From: Areca catechu
Lineage: Eukaryota > Streptophyta > Magnoliopsida > Arecales > Arecaceae
DNA length: 64,000 nt
Assembly (NCBI GenBank): GCA_021397845.1
Contig: CM038052.1
Location: 174,518,183-174,582,182 of the forward strand
Direction: 5' to 3'
Shown here: positions 44,736-57,975 of the stretch, in pieces
How positions within the stretch are numbered: the stretch's first letter is position 1
Layout: the number at the start of each line of letters is the position of its first letter
The notes under the pieces: model-generated
What the model saw: the letters and a program-made list of their open reading frames with translations, nothing else
Database searches by the model: none
Told to the model about the DNA's origin: nothing
Position numbers and translations under genes: made by a program

Positions 44736-46937
44736 TTAATTTTAATTTGTTAAGAAGTTAAGTCTAACTAATTAAGTTAATTATTTAATATTAGATTCTA
44801 AACCAACATGAGTCCCTTGCCCAAGCCCTTGGTCGATCAATTCAATCCTCACTTTCCTTCCTTTTCCAGGAGACGGTCTATTCTCAAATCCTTAAACTAG
44901 GGGCTTTCCATGTCGCTTCCAAGTTCCAGCAACCTCACCGCCTTGCCATCAAACAACCTTGTCGCCTTTTCTCTCCTTTCTCCCTAACTCAGGTCACTAT
45001 CATTGCTTCTATTTTCAACACCTTCATCGTCTCATCATTGATCAATAATTACCGATCACCTTATCATCATCTCTTTCTTCTGCCCAAACCCTTCCTTTGG
45101 ATCACCACTCACTGAAAGCCCCTTCCATCATCCCTTCCTTGAGGTTGCCGTTCATGGCTGACTAACCCTTCCATTCTCTTTAGTATCATCAAGAGATTTT
45201 GAGGTCACTGAAACCTCTCTCACCATCGAGATCCTTTTTGTTGGAAGCCGCTGCTCATCGGCATATGACGTCGAGATCCCCTCCCCTCCCTATCAATATC
45301 AAGTAGCACAAATTGCTTAGCAGCACCGGTAAACATGCATAGAATCTTAGATTTCTTTGTAATTTTGATTGATCTATATCTCTTCACTGTCACCAATCTC
45401 ATTGTTCGCCTTGCCTAGCTCAACTAGCTCCTCGAGAAGCTCGTGAGGCAGGACTAATTCGATCATCAGTTCGCTGATGTCTCCTACGAAGAAGCATATA
45501 GTTAGCATTAACATAAGTGCAAATCTTTTTTTGGGCTTGGCTAGTTTTTTTTTCTTTTTCATAATCTCTACTTCTATTTCGGATTTCAATCTTTAGGGAT
45601 GTTTCTTTTTTTTGTTACCTTTGATATCATGGTGTATATGGATATTTTGATTTATCTACACTATTGCAGCTGATGTGCATCTTTGAATAAATGAGACCTC
45701 AAATTTGGGATTTAGGATTTGCGGTTGTTCATCTGGTGTGTTGAAATAATTTGCTCTTCATTGTTGTCTGACTTGTTTCTTTTAACAGGCATTTAATGCA
45801 ATGCATACTCCCTGGATGGGAATTTCATAGCTCGAAACCCAAATTCTGATAAAATGTGGAAGAAAGAGGCAGTATAATGTCTCCTAACCAATTTATCTTC
45901 TTTTAGAAAAATCCCAAAATCTCAATGAACAATTATCCTGTTGCTACATCTGTTGTAGAGGTTGTTGTGTCTGAGGATTTGTTTTGATTGCATATAATGT
46001 TGTAACCATTGTTTTTTTCTTTGAGAGAATCTATAATTGACTCTTTGCAATTGTCATTTTGTAAGGTATTCTTCCTCTCTTGAACTATCTTTGCTAGGTA
46101 AAGGGATCTAAGAAAGGAAAAGGCTAGGGTAATGATATTGTTGTTTTGGTGAGTTAGATCATGTATGGTTGTTTGGATTGACGTTAAAGAGCATAGATAG
46201 CAATTTGTACATATTTAATGGATCGTGTATAATTTTTGCTTTTAGCCATGTTGTGTGAATTCTATAAGAAAGTTAAATTGTTCTTTCTTAGAAATTAGAA
46301 TACTATGTTCATTGCTTTATTGTTATTATATTTTTAATTAGTTAATGAGCAGGCTAAGACTAGAATTATAGTTTAAGTAGGCTTGGTTGATATTCAAACA
46401 ATCCTTATCATTTTTTTTGGTGTCCTATGAGAACAATGTCATCGGCAGAGGCTCTTTTAGGGATACCAGTGCTGGTTTCTTGCTTACAGTTGGAGGACTC
46501 ATAAATTCAAATTTATCCACTTAAATAGGTAAGCCAAATAAGCGAGAATGAGTCATAAAAGAGAAAATAATTAAAATTATTGAAGTGTACAAAAATATTC
46601 GGGAAAAATAGAGTTGTTTTCTAAGAAAAATATGATCTTGATTGGATATCTAAGAACTTGGAAGATGGGAATGTTTGGTTGGAAGGAATTATTTGGAAGT
46701 GCAGGCATCTATGCCCCTAACTTGATACTTTCTAAATCTCAAGGCTTAAGCTGGCAAGTCATCCCCTCTTCTGCCAAATCAAATATGTCAAGTTTCTGTT
46801 GACATCTTAATTAGGCCTAGCACATCTCTGACAAACCATAAATTCAGGAAACTGCACCATGGCTCAGGCATTGCCCATCTCCATGGAATGAATGGAGGTT
46901 TATATTCATTACCAACTGTTGCATGTCTCAGCTGGAA

Positions 46938-47045
46938 TAATTTCTGAATTTAATCGAGTCATCCACAGGATCTCGTCTCGAATCCATGACCTGTTGATAG
47001 TGAAACAAAGTCTCTATTAACCGAGCTACCGCCTTAGCAGTGATA
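46938..47045 (-). mobile_element. SINE, copy 3, 5' fragment
   Basis: On the minus strand the sequence reads GCTAAGGCGGTAGCTCGGTT, then ATGGATTCGAGACGAGATCC and CTCGATTAAATTCAGAAAT. These are the head, B-box-like and mid-region phrases of the SINEs at 31268 and 32673. Homology fades below 46938 and no A-tail is seen, so the copy is 3'-truncated or rearranged. Confidence 0.7.
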
Positions 47046-47589
47046 ACATATCCATTCTGTTGTTAAGGATGGGAAAGGACTAGAATGCGACGTGAAAAAC
47101 TAATCATAATTGAACAACTAAGTTGACTAGTCCCATAGTCTTGGGAATCCATGATTAACGTTAGACACCCTCGACAAATAATGCACAACTGAGTGATGGT
47201 TTTCAAGACATGATTTTTTGTTTTTAGGGTTCATAACCTGTCTATGTAGTGGAGTAGGAATTTTGGAATTTAGGACGTAAGAGAATTTTTTCCTTGATAG
47301 CCATAATCTGTTCTTTTTTTAATATTTTTTTAAATGAGATGATCTCAAAATATGGTGTCTTGCAATGACCAATATTTGGAGTGTGGCGTGACCAATATTT
47401 GGAGTGTGACGTGATTTGCCTGATACTAAAATTATGTTTAATTTTAAACATCTATTATAGGAGTCATAAAATCCAAACCAATCTTAGCCCAGCTAGCTGA
47501 TATCCCATTCTATGGGAAAAAAGACTGGAATGAAACTTTGGTAGTATTGTGACTAAGGATTTATGGCTCAATATGTAAGATATTATCCA

Positions 47590-49745
47590 CTATGGCCTGG
47601 GAGCTTTATGATTTTGTCCTTTGAATTCCAAGCAAAAAAGATATCTTATATGAAAAAAATAGTTTTTTAATAAAGTCGGGCGGTCACACAATTCTGGTAC
47701 GAGAGCAGTCCAAAAGATCAAAAAAAGAAGACCCTGAAGAGGCATCAGGATACAGTCATCCTGACTCCAAGACCAGTCGCCCGAAAGGTAAGCAATAAAG
47801 GAAGCAACCCAATCAGCGGCGCTATTCGTCTCCTGATAGACATGACGGATGGAGGCATTCAAGGGCCGCCGGAAGGAGCTCCAGTTATCGCAAAGGAGAG
47901 GATAGGCATCGGGGAGCTCCACCCTATCCCAAATCTAGGTGATAACAGTGGAAGAATCTTCCTCAATGATGATTTTCCTATCATGCAAGTCATGAATAGC
48001 TCTGGTAATGCTGGTCCAAGCAGCTCTAAGCTCAGCCTCTAGGATCGAGGGCTCATGAAAAAAGGCCTCCAGCTGCAAGAAGCCTGCCATCAACATCTCG
48101 AATGACATATCCTGTACCACCAGATGTACCACGGACACTGCCATCAAAGTTAACCTTGATAAACTCTAGAGGGAGGCTCCTAGGAAATATAGATAGCCCT
48201 TCGGGCCGCTGCCGAGGCAACAAGGGGATCCCAGGGATCTAGGGTCGCAAGGGTGGTAACAGTGTCGTAGTGGAAAAACTCCGTTACCATGAGCATAGCT
48301 CTCTGAAGAATTCGGTATGCCAGAGTGGCTAGCTCATCAAAGAACAGCATGTTTCTAGACAACTAGATCTAGTAGGCAATGTAGGCATAGTGGTGACCAT
48401 CCTCAGTCGACCGCTACTGGAGCATGTCAAGGAAGAAGCACAGCCATGGCCCATTATCCCCATCCCAAGGCCACCACCCAACCTGCCTCTAGATCAACCT
48501 CGCCCTGGGCAACTAAGAATAGCATGCTCAGTGGACTCATCCTTAAGGCCACAGACCGGACAGGACGTTGAGATATCCATACCCCTGTGCCTGAGCAGAG
48601 TCCTCGTAGGTAGGTGATTCCAAGCCATCTTCCAGAGGAAGAGGTGCACTCGAGGGTGATGAGCAGTCTCCATATCTAAGCTACCGTCATTCTTATATCA
48701 GAGGGTCTTCTGTACAAGTTAAGGATGATGCTCAAAGAGACCTTGGGATAGCAAGATTGACCCCACACCCTTAAATTCCTGACATCGATGATTTGGGATT
48801 GGGATGTGGCAAGAATCCTGTGTGCCAGATGACTCCCAAAGAGTCTGATAATCTCCTGAGCTCTTTATATCCTGCCATCATCAATCATCAAATCACAAAC
48901 ACGAAGGGTATCGGCTAATTCTATGCTCACAAATGTTGGCCACCTAGAAAGAGGTAAGCTAGAAATCCATGCATCATGACTGACATCGATCGTAAATCCA
49001 TCGCCAATCAAACATTTGACATGGGCCAACACGGTGGAGCCACGGGCACAGATCTCCCTCCAGATAAAGGAGCAACCACGAGTAGACTGGATCTGAGATC
49101 CCTGACTCCACGTACCATATCGGGCTTGCATCACCCTGCTCCACAGGCAATTGGACTGAAGAAGAAATCTCATTGCATGCTTGGCGATAAGTACCTCCCT
49201 CCTGTCCAGCAGTGACTGGATCCCAAGTCCTCAATTTCTGATTGGCTGACAAACAGGTCCCAAGATATTAAGTGAATACCATGACTGTCATGACTGGAGT
49301 TCCAAAAAAAATTCCAAAACATCTGCTCCATCTCCCTCAAACAAGTAGTAGGCAGCACATTATTCGCTAGAAGGTAAACATGAGTAGAACATAAGACCGA
49401 CCTGATGAGTATGAGTCTGCCCATCATAGAGAGAGAAGTGGCATGCCATCCCTCAAGACGACTGCGAACTCGCTGCACCATAGGTCTGCACTCTGTCCTC
49501 CGCAATCTCCCACCAGTCATAGAGACACCAAGATAGGTGAGAATCCCGGTCTGCTCAGGGATCCCCAATCTAGTCAGGATAGACTGCTTTGTCCGAGGTT
49601 TCGTTCTGGGGCAGTCGCTTGCAAAGAGTAGGTGAGAGAGAGAGGGACTTCAGGGGCGAGCCAGTAGGACTCAAGTAGTAATATCTGAACAGCAACCCTC
49701 AATGCACGAAAGAGAGCATCAGCAAATAAGATAAATATATAAGGA
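47590..49745 (-). pseudogene. Decayed plant LINE: RT C-terminus, zf-RVT and RNase H
   Basis: Read on the minus strand, fragments appear in the order of a plant L1-type ORF2. The end of the reverse transcriptase lies at about 49620-49170 (LGIPEQTG..TYLGVSMTGG, MMGRLILIRSVL, VYLLANNVLP). A linker with MQARYG follows at about 49110. A zinc-binding zf-RVT module lies at about 48640-48480 (TRTLLRHRGMD, CPVCGLKDESTEHAIL, SCPGRG). RNase H lies at about 48150-47690 (NFDGSVRGTSGG, AELRAAW, EDSSTVI, HVYQETNSAADWVASF). The pieces sit in different frames separated by stops, so the copy is dead. Endonuclease and most of the RT are absent; no 3' poly(A) was seen at 47590. Confidence 0.86.
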
Positions 49746-51272
49746 GATAGAGCCTTTCTTGAGGCACATTTGATACAGGACTAATGATACTCTCTTACTA
49801 TAATAGGTAGTGATGTCCCCATCATATTTCTCAAAAAAAAGGAAAAATTAAAAAGAGAAGATATTTTCTTGAGTAATTCATAATGCCTTGGTTTGGCCAC
49901 TAACTTGATGTCTACTGATAGCAAGTAGAATGGTCGTCCTTGAAGAGGCAATATAGTTAATAGGTGTATTAACCGGAATGGCATGTCAAAATATATAGTA
50001 TGATTCCATTCTGTAAGCAACTCCTGTCCCCCCTCATCAGGGAAAAAGAATTAAGTCAAAAAAACGTGGGATACCGTTCATTGTGTAATGGACCCAGGTT
50101 GGTTCGAGCATATAGTTCATTTGGCAAAGCCAATTTTGCCAGGAACGCATTCAAAAGATAAGAGTAAATTTGTCATTCAAGTAAAATATTTTTCAGCTAT
50201 GCATCGATCTTATCAATGATCCTAGCAAATAACCTCAGAAAATATCTTATCTTATTCCATGGAATAAGAAGAAAGCTCTTTATCTTAGAAAAGCAAGGAG
50301 AAATGTTAGGATAATAATTAATTTCTCTCACTAGAATTAAAAAAATCCCTGAACCAGACCAGGGAATGATGGTTTTCAACTGCGATCCTCAAACCGTAAG
50401 TATCCAATTCAATGGTTGGATTGGCTCGTTTGAAAAAAATCCAAATATCCTTCATGAGTTTGTAACCAATTTATCAAAATCTACTTACTTTGAATTATAG
50501 TTAGTCTTTATTAAAACAGTATAATTTTTTAAAAGAAGTTGGAGATGGCAACTTATAATACTCTAATCTCTTTGAGTTAGATGGATTTAAGCAAAACCAA
50601 TCTGTACATAAATAGATGAGGATTAGACTTACCTTTTACACCCAATGTTAAATACTACTTCAAAATGAGCGTGGTGAGTCTAGTGGAGACATGATTCTGA
50701 TGATTAAAAACAAATGGAGCTAGCAATGTGCTAGAGATACATTATTATCATTTTTTTTTTTTTTTTTACTTCAATTTAATTTATTTTCTCCTTAAATAAA
50801 TCCCTTTCATTATCTTTGACATGTTCTAATTTTTTAGGATACATGATTGATAGAATTTATAAATGGTTTGAACATAGACATATTCTTCTAAAACCCAAAT
50901 TTTTTTAAAAAATATATAATTAATAATTTTACAAATAAAATTTATTATTTTCTAAGAAAACTAAATATATTGCAATTTTAATTAATTCAGACCTAATCAT
51001 ATATAAATTTACACTTTTTTGCTTATTAGCTCACAAAAAGTTAAAAGGAAACAACAACAGCAACAACGAAAAAAAAAGAAAAAAAAGAAAAAGAAAGAAA
51101 ATTGCGCGCCCACCAAACTTTCCGGGACCATCCGGTATCCAAGCATACCATATGTTACAACTTCCACCCCGCCTTACAAGGGAGCCAAAACCCCACCCCT
51201 TTCTCTCACTACTTCAAAAAGCCAAGAATTTTAAAGAACAAAACAATTAATCCCCTCCCCCTAACCCCCACC

Positions 51273-51302
<30 letters not shown>
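49746..51302. other. AT-rich gene-free interval
   Basis: Short A/T runs dominate (T-run at 50751-50767, A-run at 51272-51299). The last few hundred bases are probably the 3' untranslated region of the minus-strand gene that ends at 51303. Nothing else is recognised. Confidence 0.5.
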
Positions 51303-51304
<2 letters not shown>

Positions 51305-52654
51305 ATCTCAATCGTGGCATCTTTTGAATCCTGAAAAACAAAGAAGAAGAGGAGTAAGAGTTCTTCTCCCTCTGTATCTCCAGCCTCCTCTTCCTGGCCT
51401 GCGCCGACATCGCCGCCTTGTAGGCGCTGCTCTGCTGCTGCTCCCGCTCCTCCTCCTCCATCCCCCACTTCTCCTCCTCAGGCCTCGCGTTCAGGTCCAA
51501 CGACGCCCACTTCTCCGCCCCCCACTCCCGCCGCGCCGCCGGCAACGACGGGCTCCCCCCGACGGTCGTCCGATCCACCGGCGGCGGCTGGACCGCGCGG
51601 CCCGTCTCCCACCAGTAGGCCTGGTGGTGGGGTTCCACCATCGAACGCGTGGCTGGAGATTGGACGCTGGTGGGGCCCGGCGGGGCCAGCCTGTGGCTGC
51701 CGTCTCGCCGCAGCGTCCGTCCCTGCCCTACCTCTTTACTCGCCTCCCGTACTACCTGATCCAAATACATCGAAACTCCTTCAGATAGATCCAACTCCCC
51801 CACGCACACAATGATTTCAATTTCTCAAATTAAATATCACTAATTCATTTCAACACAAACATGAATTATCATCTATACTGATAAATATATAAAATACCTT
51901 GGATTGTAGGTCTCTCAGCCAAGAATTTCTTGCTTTTAATTTCTTGTAAAGGGCGTTGAACTCCTCCACCGACTGATTTTTCCATAAAAAATTTTAAAAA
52001 AGAAAATGATTAGATTCTTTTTAAGAAAGAGAAAAAAAATAAATATATTATGATGGAAAAAAATGTTTTTTTTTATTATTATTTTTCCGGGAGGGCGTAG
52101 GGAACTAACGCGCTGGAGATGAAGTTTCTGGTCGGATAACGAGGCGATCAACTGCTTCTGTTCCTTGGCCCACTGCATCATCCATGAATCCAGAGAGATA
52201 AGAGAAGCCAATCATCCATTCATCAAGAAATAATATGGATCGAGTGGTAGAGATCTACCTCCTTGTGCCGCTTGGGGTTCTTGAAAGCCTTGACGGAAGA
52301 GGAGAACGGCCGCGGCGGTCGGGAGTCGGGCTCCTCGCCGCCGCTCGCCGGGAAGGAGAGCGGGGTCGCGGGGCTCGAGGTGGCTCCGCCGTCTCGGGTC
52401 CCTTCCTTCCTCTCATCGTTTCCATCGGGAGGAGGGGGAATAGGAGCAGGAGGAGGAGGAGGAGGAGGAGGAGGGGGAAGGGAAAGAAGGGAGTTGTCGT
52501 CTCCGAGGGCGGATCGGCGGCGGCGGGTGCCCCAGCGGAGGAAGTGGGGAAGGCGGCGGGCGTCTGCGTCGAGGACGAGCTTCGGGAGCTTGCGGAGTAT
52601 CCGAACCACCTCCAGCTCCTCCTCCGTCAGCGCGGTGTCTGCCGGCGGCGTCAT
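51303..52654 (-). CDS. Plant coiled-coil protein with a DLNxxP (EAR-like) motif, unnamed
   Basis: I do not recognise a named family. Minus-strand exons are 52654-52259, 52172-52110, 51972-51898 and a last exon starting at 51794 (or 51755) and ending at the stop at 51303. The first three junctions are GT/AG with phase 0; the last acceptor is uncertain. The N-terminus is acidic (TEEELEVVRILRKLPKLVLD), followed by WGTRRRRS, a polyproline run and an SPATPLSFP motif. Exon 1 ends in basic NPKRHKE. Exons 2 and 3 (WAKEQKQLIASLSDQKLHLQ, SVEEFNALYKKLKARNSWLR) form a short leucine-zipper-like coiled coil. The last exon contains SLDLNARP, matching the DLNxxP form of the EAR repression motif, and a Glu/Gln-rich end. 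A nuclear regulatory role is inference. Confidence 0.72.
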
Positions 52655-52680
52655 CTCTTTCTCTTTCTATCCGGTCGGGG

Positions 52681-52687
52681 TTTTATA
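52681..52687 (-). promoter_or_regulatory. TATAAAA close upstream of the coiled-coil gene
   Basis: On the minus strand TATAAAA stands only 26 bases before the ATG at 52654. If it is the TATA box, transcription would begin at or just past the ATG, so either the leader is almost absent, a downstream start is used, or this is not the working box. Confidence 0.45.
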
Positions 52688-52836
52688 ACACGGCAGCGGC
52701 GGTGGAAAGGATATGGGTTGGAGGTGGCTGGGGTTGGAAGGAGACCGCAGAAAGGACCTGCCGCTATGAAAAGGGAGAGAAGGGAGCGAGCGGTTTCTTA
52801 TATTGGAAAATCCACGGCGGGGCACTGTAGTGTTGC

Positions 52837-52842
52837 CACGTG
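52837..52842. promoter_or_regulatory. G-box (CACGTG)
   Basis: GCCACGTGTC is a perfect G-box core about 180 bp upstream of the coiled-coil gene's ATG. Such sites bind plant bHLH and bZIP factors. Use here is inference. Confidence 0.5.
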
Positions 52843-52948
52843 TCCGGGGATGGAGGTAGGCCTTTTTTTTTTTTTTTCCTTTCTCCTCCATTTTCTTCTA
52901 CATTTCTCCTCCACCTCTAGGGTTTATGGGGACCCGGGGAGCCGGTGA

Positions 52949-54024
52949 GAGAGTGATGGACATGTAAGTCGCCGCCCGAGACAAATAGCCGCCGTACGAT
53001 GAACCTGGTTTGCGCGGATCTTGGTGTTCCCCGGGTCCCACCTGGTCTTGGCGCGACTGCTGGTCATGAGAATTGCCACGCCCCGCGGGACGGCTGGTGC
53101 GCGGAATTTGACATTAGATTTATTTATTTATTTATTAATTATTTATTCGTATGATCATATCCGTAGGCTTGGCCGTGGATGGACGCGGGGTTTGGTGATA
53201 TCGTTATGTGAAACCGGTTTCCCGTGTACTCTGGGTGGTGGACTGAATGATTGGGGAAACGAGGGTGAAGGGATCGGCGTGTCTGGTGTTCTGGTGTGGA
53301 AAAAAGAAGCTAACGTGGACCAAGATGCCAGAAATGGTTTTGGCAAGTGGGCTTCTCATGAATGCACACTGATGTGATGATCAAACATTTCCTATTAATT
53401 ATCGTTTCACAATTATTTTTTGTTGGCATTCGGGAGTAAATGTTGCGAGGCTTAACCTTGTTATCACGGAGAGAACTTGCTTCACTAGCATGACATACGA
53501 CACCAAGCTCTATGGTATATATTATTTGTTGATACGGTACTCTTCAATAAGAAGGTTCGGTGCTGAAGGAGTTATTGGTTGAAGTAGTGGATAACTTTAG
53601 CTTATGTTATTATAATATTATTATAACTAAAGCAGTATAATCTAGATTTGATGGCGGCTAAGTATCTAAGTTTTTATAATTTTTTTTCCGCTCAAAATTA
53701 TACATTCTATATAACAATAAAATATATCATATAACATAGGTTTGCATTGAAAATAGTTAAATATAACTGATCTATTAAATTATATCTATAAAAGTAAAAA
53801 AAGTATGGCTTAGTTTTGAAGGATTTTTTTTTTTTTTTTTTCAAAACTTGCAGCATTGCTTAATTTCAGCGATAATTTTTCAAACATTAAAATATTAAAG
53901 TAAATTTTGAATGGATTTAAAATAGTTGATATAATAGATAATAGATTTTATTAAATAAATTTTAAACCATACCAAATATCAAAATTGTTATACTCTATGC
54001 ATCATCGCATGGATCTAGCCTCAA

Positions 54025-54061
<37 letters not shown>

Positions 54062-57000
54062 TTTATTCGAAATAGAAATGGAAATAAGTCACCTCTCATA
54101 ATTCATGGACATAATATGATGATCTTGTTTCTTACCTAAGATATGTTCTACAAAATAAGAGAGAAACACATTAGATAAATTTAAAGTATTTAATAATTTC
54201 AAATACTTTAGTTTTTTTATAAAATATAAAAAAAATTGATTAACGTTCACAACTTGGCAGTGCTCATGCCTCCAATTATGTGTACATAAATGGTTCTATT
54301 GCTATAAATCTGGTCCGATGCTGGATTGGCTATAAGATAGTGGTAGATGCTGCATAGCAGTGGTAGAATTTGTAAAAAATATTTAATCAGGTTAGCTCTA
54401 CTAGGGACCATTGGATGCTTAAGTCAGAAACATAAAGAAAATAAATGAGTGTGCGAGAGATGATTACATATCTTAGGATCTCCTTTAATCCTTTATTTAT
54501 AGGTAGAGACCAAGATATCTTACAGAGCTAGGCAGTTATCTAGGCCTCATCAAGAGTGACATGTTTGATGTTATCTGATATTTCTGTGTGATTTGACAAG
54601 GATGAGTTGCTAAAGATAATCTGATAGGGATGAATTATCTAGTTTGTACATGCATATTATTGATTTTCTATTTTAATGGGATATGGTGGTTGCCACCTAT
54701 TTTATATACTCTCGATAAGATATTTTCAAAGATCGCAGGATCTCTATCCCATGTACTAGTCAATGATAAAATTACTTAGAATACTAGCTAAGATTGGTTG
54801 CAGAGATATTTCGAGTCAGCAAGTAAGTAGGATCGACTAGTCGAGGCATGCATATCACGTCCAAAAATTTAAGGCAAAATTTACTTCCAAATAAAGTTTT
54901 ATATGTATGAAAATTGAGAAAATTAAATCTAAGATGCTTTATGCAACATTAGACATAGAAATCCTCTCGAAAATATATTAGATTTAGAAATTTATATATT
55001 AAACCATAAGAACTAGAAAATCAGGTAAAACTTTAAGCATTGCCAGAAAAGATAGCTAAATGACCAATAATTAAGTTGAAAGGCACTTCCTAATAGGCTT
55101 CTTTTGAATTAAAACCCTAACAAAGCTTCAAGGATTCAATACTAAGTTGAGAGTGAAAGAGTTAATGCCATGCAGGCCAATCTTTTGATTGATGTAAAAA
55201 TATTTTATTGCTTTATCTTTTGTACTCATATAAATGATATTTATTTTATTTGAATAAAATTGAGGTATTGAGTTTCATCATATGTTGTATTTTATATATT
55301 TTATTAAGATTATGATGAACCATATAGATTAGGACAATGATTTTATGATATGATGAGATCATATACGTGAGGCCTAAAATCCCAATCTAAAATATTTTTA
55401 ATTATAGATACATTGAGTCGAGGATCAATGATACCAATAAAACTAGTATATCCTATGTATGCTCAATGGAAAGGGTGATTGATATCACATTTACTTGTAT
55501 GGAGATACTAATACAACGATATGGATGCTCATTAGAGATTAGTTTACAAAATTGATCTACAAAGAGAACATCTTATGGAGTTTTACTTACATGTCAAAAA
55601 ATGGTTCTTTAAGTGGGAGTAGTGCATCTAATCCTTAGACTTAAGATCACTATAAAACCTTGTGTACATGAATCGATATTTTACTTCATACTCATTCATA
55701 ACTAAGTCATATATAGGATGTTTTGGATATGATAAAATATGTATAGAGGTTGCGAGTAAGTTAACAAGGAATCGATTACTTCAGGTAAGGAAGATTACAT
55801 CCTAAGCAATCTAATTAAGTTATGACTCAGAAAGTCTTTGATTAAAGCAAGATAAAAAATAAAAATAGTTTATAATGTTTCATCAGTCGAGTCTTCATCA
55901 CTAAATTGAGACTCATATGAATAAGTGTTATGGTTTGACATGAATCTGTACCCATTGCTTATTCGGGATCAAGGATAATTAAAAAATTGAATTGCACGAT
56001 AACTTGCTATAGAATTATATATTTGATATTTCTATCAAATTTTACATCTTCTAGATAGGTATGATATGTTGCTAGATATCAATCTTGTCTTGAAGGTTTT
56101 CATGAATTAAATAATTTAATTCATAGTTCAATCAGGAGTTCTAAATTTGGTTAATTCAGGTTGACATATATTTGACTAAATCAATTAGAATGATTCTAAT
56201 CAAACTAGGTTAACTTGTACTTGGACCTATTCTGGTTAGATGTGGAAACCAATAGGTCACATACATCAAAAAATTGGTCAGGGAATTGATTTGAATTGAT
56301 TTATGGATCATTGGTTCATAATTAGATAGTTAATTAGCATGTTAGCATGTGTTGGCTAACTCAACTCCTAGCCAAATTAGATTTGATCCAAAATCATGTT
56401 AAATTAGCTAACCTATTTAAGTGGTACTTAGATTAGGTTGAGCTATGAGGAGATAGCCCAAAGATAAAGTCCAAAGGGGATTGGACTCTATTCATATGTT
56501 GGTGCAAACTCTAGGTGTGCATAAGATTAAAAGGCACACATAACTTCCAAAAGGACTAAGAGTTTTTCTACAAATCAATTACTCTTTGGGTGTAGAGATT
56601 ACATGAGTCAAAGAGGCATAAGGCTTGTAGTGAGGTGGTGCAGAAGACTCCTATTTTTAAGGTAGAGACCTTAACACCTTTTATCTTTTCTCACACCCAT
56701 TAGATGGGCTTTGATCATGCCTTGTTGACATGTGGCATGTCTATATAACTTTAGAGAAAAATAACGATGTATAAATATCTTTGGCTCCTAGTTACTCGAA
56801 AACAATGTATTATTATCATGCCCCTTGCTTGCCAGAGTTCTTTTGTTTGAAGGGATTTATCTAAATATGCTGTATTTCAAATATTGGGGCATGAGGAAGA
56901 GATGCGTTGGTTTTAAGTAGTGCCTCCTCTCATATTATAAATAAGACTCGTATCTAAGAGTCCAAGGCATCGAAATCTGAGTAATTATCTTCCTTTTCTT

Positions 57001-57975
57001 ATTAAGACAAAGTCTTTCTTATTAAAACAAGTTTATCATTTTAAGACAAGAGCTTAGAAAAAGAATTAGGAAGGATAAATAAAAAGAATAAAAGAAAAAA
57101 ATGGAAAAGCAAAATAAAGGCTATAGAATTTTTGGAAGAAGAATTTAGCAAGCAAGGTTTCAAGAGGAGTGCTTCCTTGATCGAGTTTTGTATGGATCAC
57201 TATTAGAGGGCATATACATGTATGTTTTGTAGAAGTGGTTCATCACTAAATTAGAATTAATAAGGTATACTTTCTAATTCTACCTTTTATATTCAGCTTT
57301 GATTGAAGTCGGATCTTGGTTTTCGATAGCTTAGGGTTTCATGAAAAAAATTTTAAAATCCAATCTTCTGCTGCACCACTGTAACCTAACAAAAAGTGTA
57401 TCAGTGTGGATGCAAAAACAAGAATACAAATAGCACAATTGAGAGTGGAAGGCACTATTAATAGTAACTAGCAATAGTTTTTGCCGATCAATGCAATACA
57501 AATTTAATTTTTTGACTTAAAAAATATGGTATGTAAGTACTTTTAAAAGTATTTAGGACAAGGTTATATGTATATAATTATCAAAAGTAGAATAAATTGT
57601 TTGTTAGGAAACCGACAAATTGGACCCTTATCTACTTCCAGACTAAGGATGTTTAGAACTTGGCCAAAGCTAAAGACCTAGACAATTTATTCGATGCTTC
57701 TAATGATGTTGACGAATTTATCATATTTATTTTTTTTTTATATTTTAAATCGTTTTATACATTTACATGGGCCTTATTGGAAAGTATATGTAATAAAGAA
57801 AATAGATATTTTTTTTAAAAAAAAAATTCCTTTTTTTACCGATCTCTATTTATCTCTCTTCAAACCTTCTCTTTAGTTCTATCTCCCCCTTTTCAAGCAA
57901 GGTACAATACAAAAAATTGCACTATAGGACTGCCAGCCTATGTAGCCTTTCATCTCAACAATGGTAGCTTTTCCA
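52949..57975. other. Gene-free AT-rich interval
   Basis: The first part (to about 53400) is GC-richer upstream sequence of the coiled-coil gene. The rest is AT-rich with a TA microsatellite at 54026-54058 and no frame of protein character. The stretch at about 55200-57450 has the look of decayed non-coding retrotransposon sequence (repeated phrases such as GATCACTATAAAACCTTG and GGTAAGGAAGATTACATCC), but I found no LTR pair, so this is only a suspicion. Confidence 0.45.
54026..54058. repeat. (AT)n microsatellite
   Basis: About 16 AT units in AT-rich intergenic DNA. Confidence 0.96.

Larger units (their letters stand above)
43494..46937. other. Gene-free interval after TRAP-alpha
   Basis: It starts with the TRAP-alpha 3' untranslated region. 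At 44527 a hAT-like end (CAGGGGTGCAAACGAG) occurs without a detectable partner, followed by a (TA)n run at 44702-44732. From about 44830 to 45300 the sequence is C/T-rich and less AT-rich, but no frame shows protein character. Confidence 0.5.

Noticed and set aside
46795..46830. A further SINE piece in + orientation (GACATCTTAAT)
   Set aside because: The shared phrase is too short and the flanks do not continue the similarity.
50060..50130. A tRNA-like B-box (GGTTGGTTCGAGC) in the interval after the LINE
   Set aside because: No matching A-box or cloverleaf arms could be found around it.
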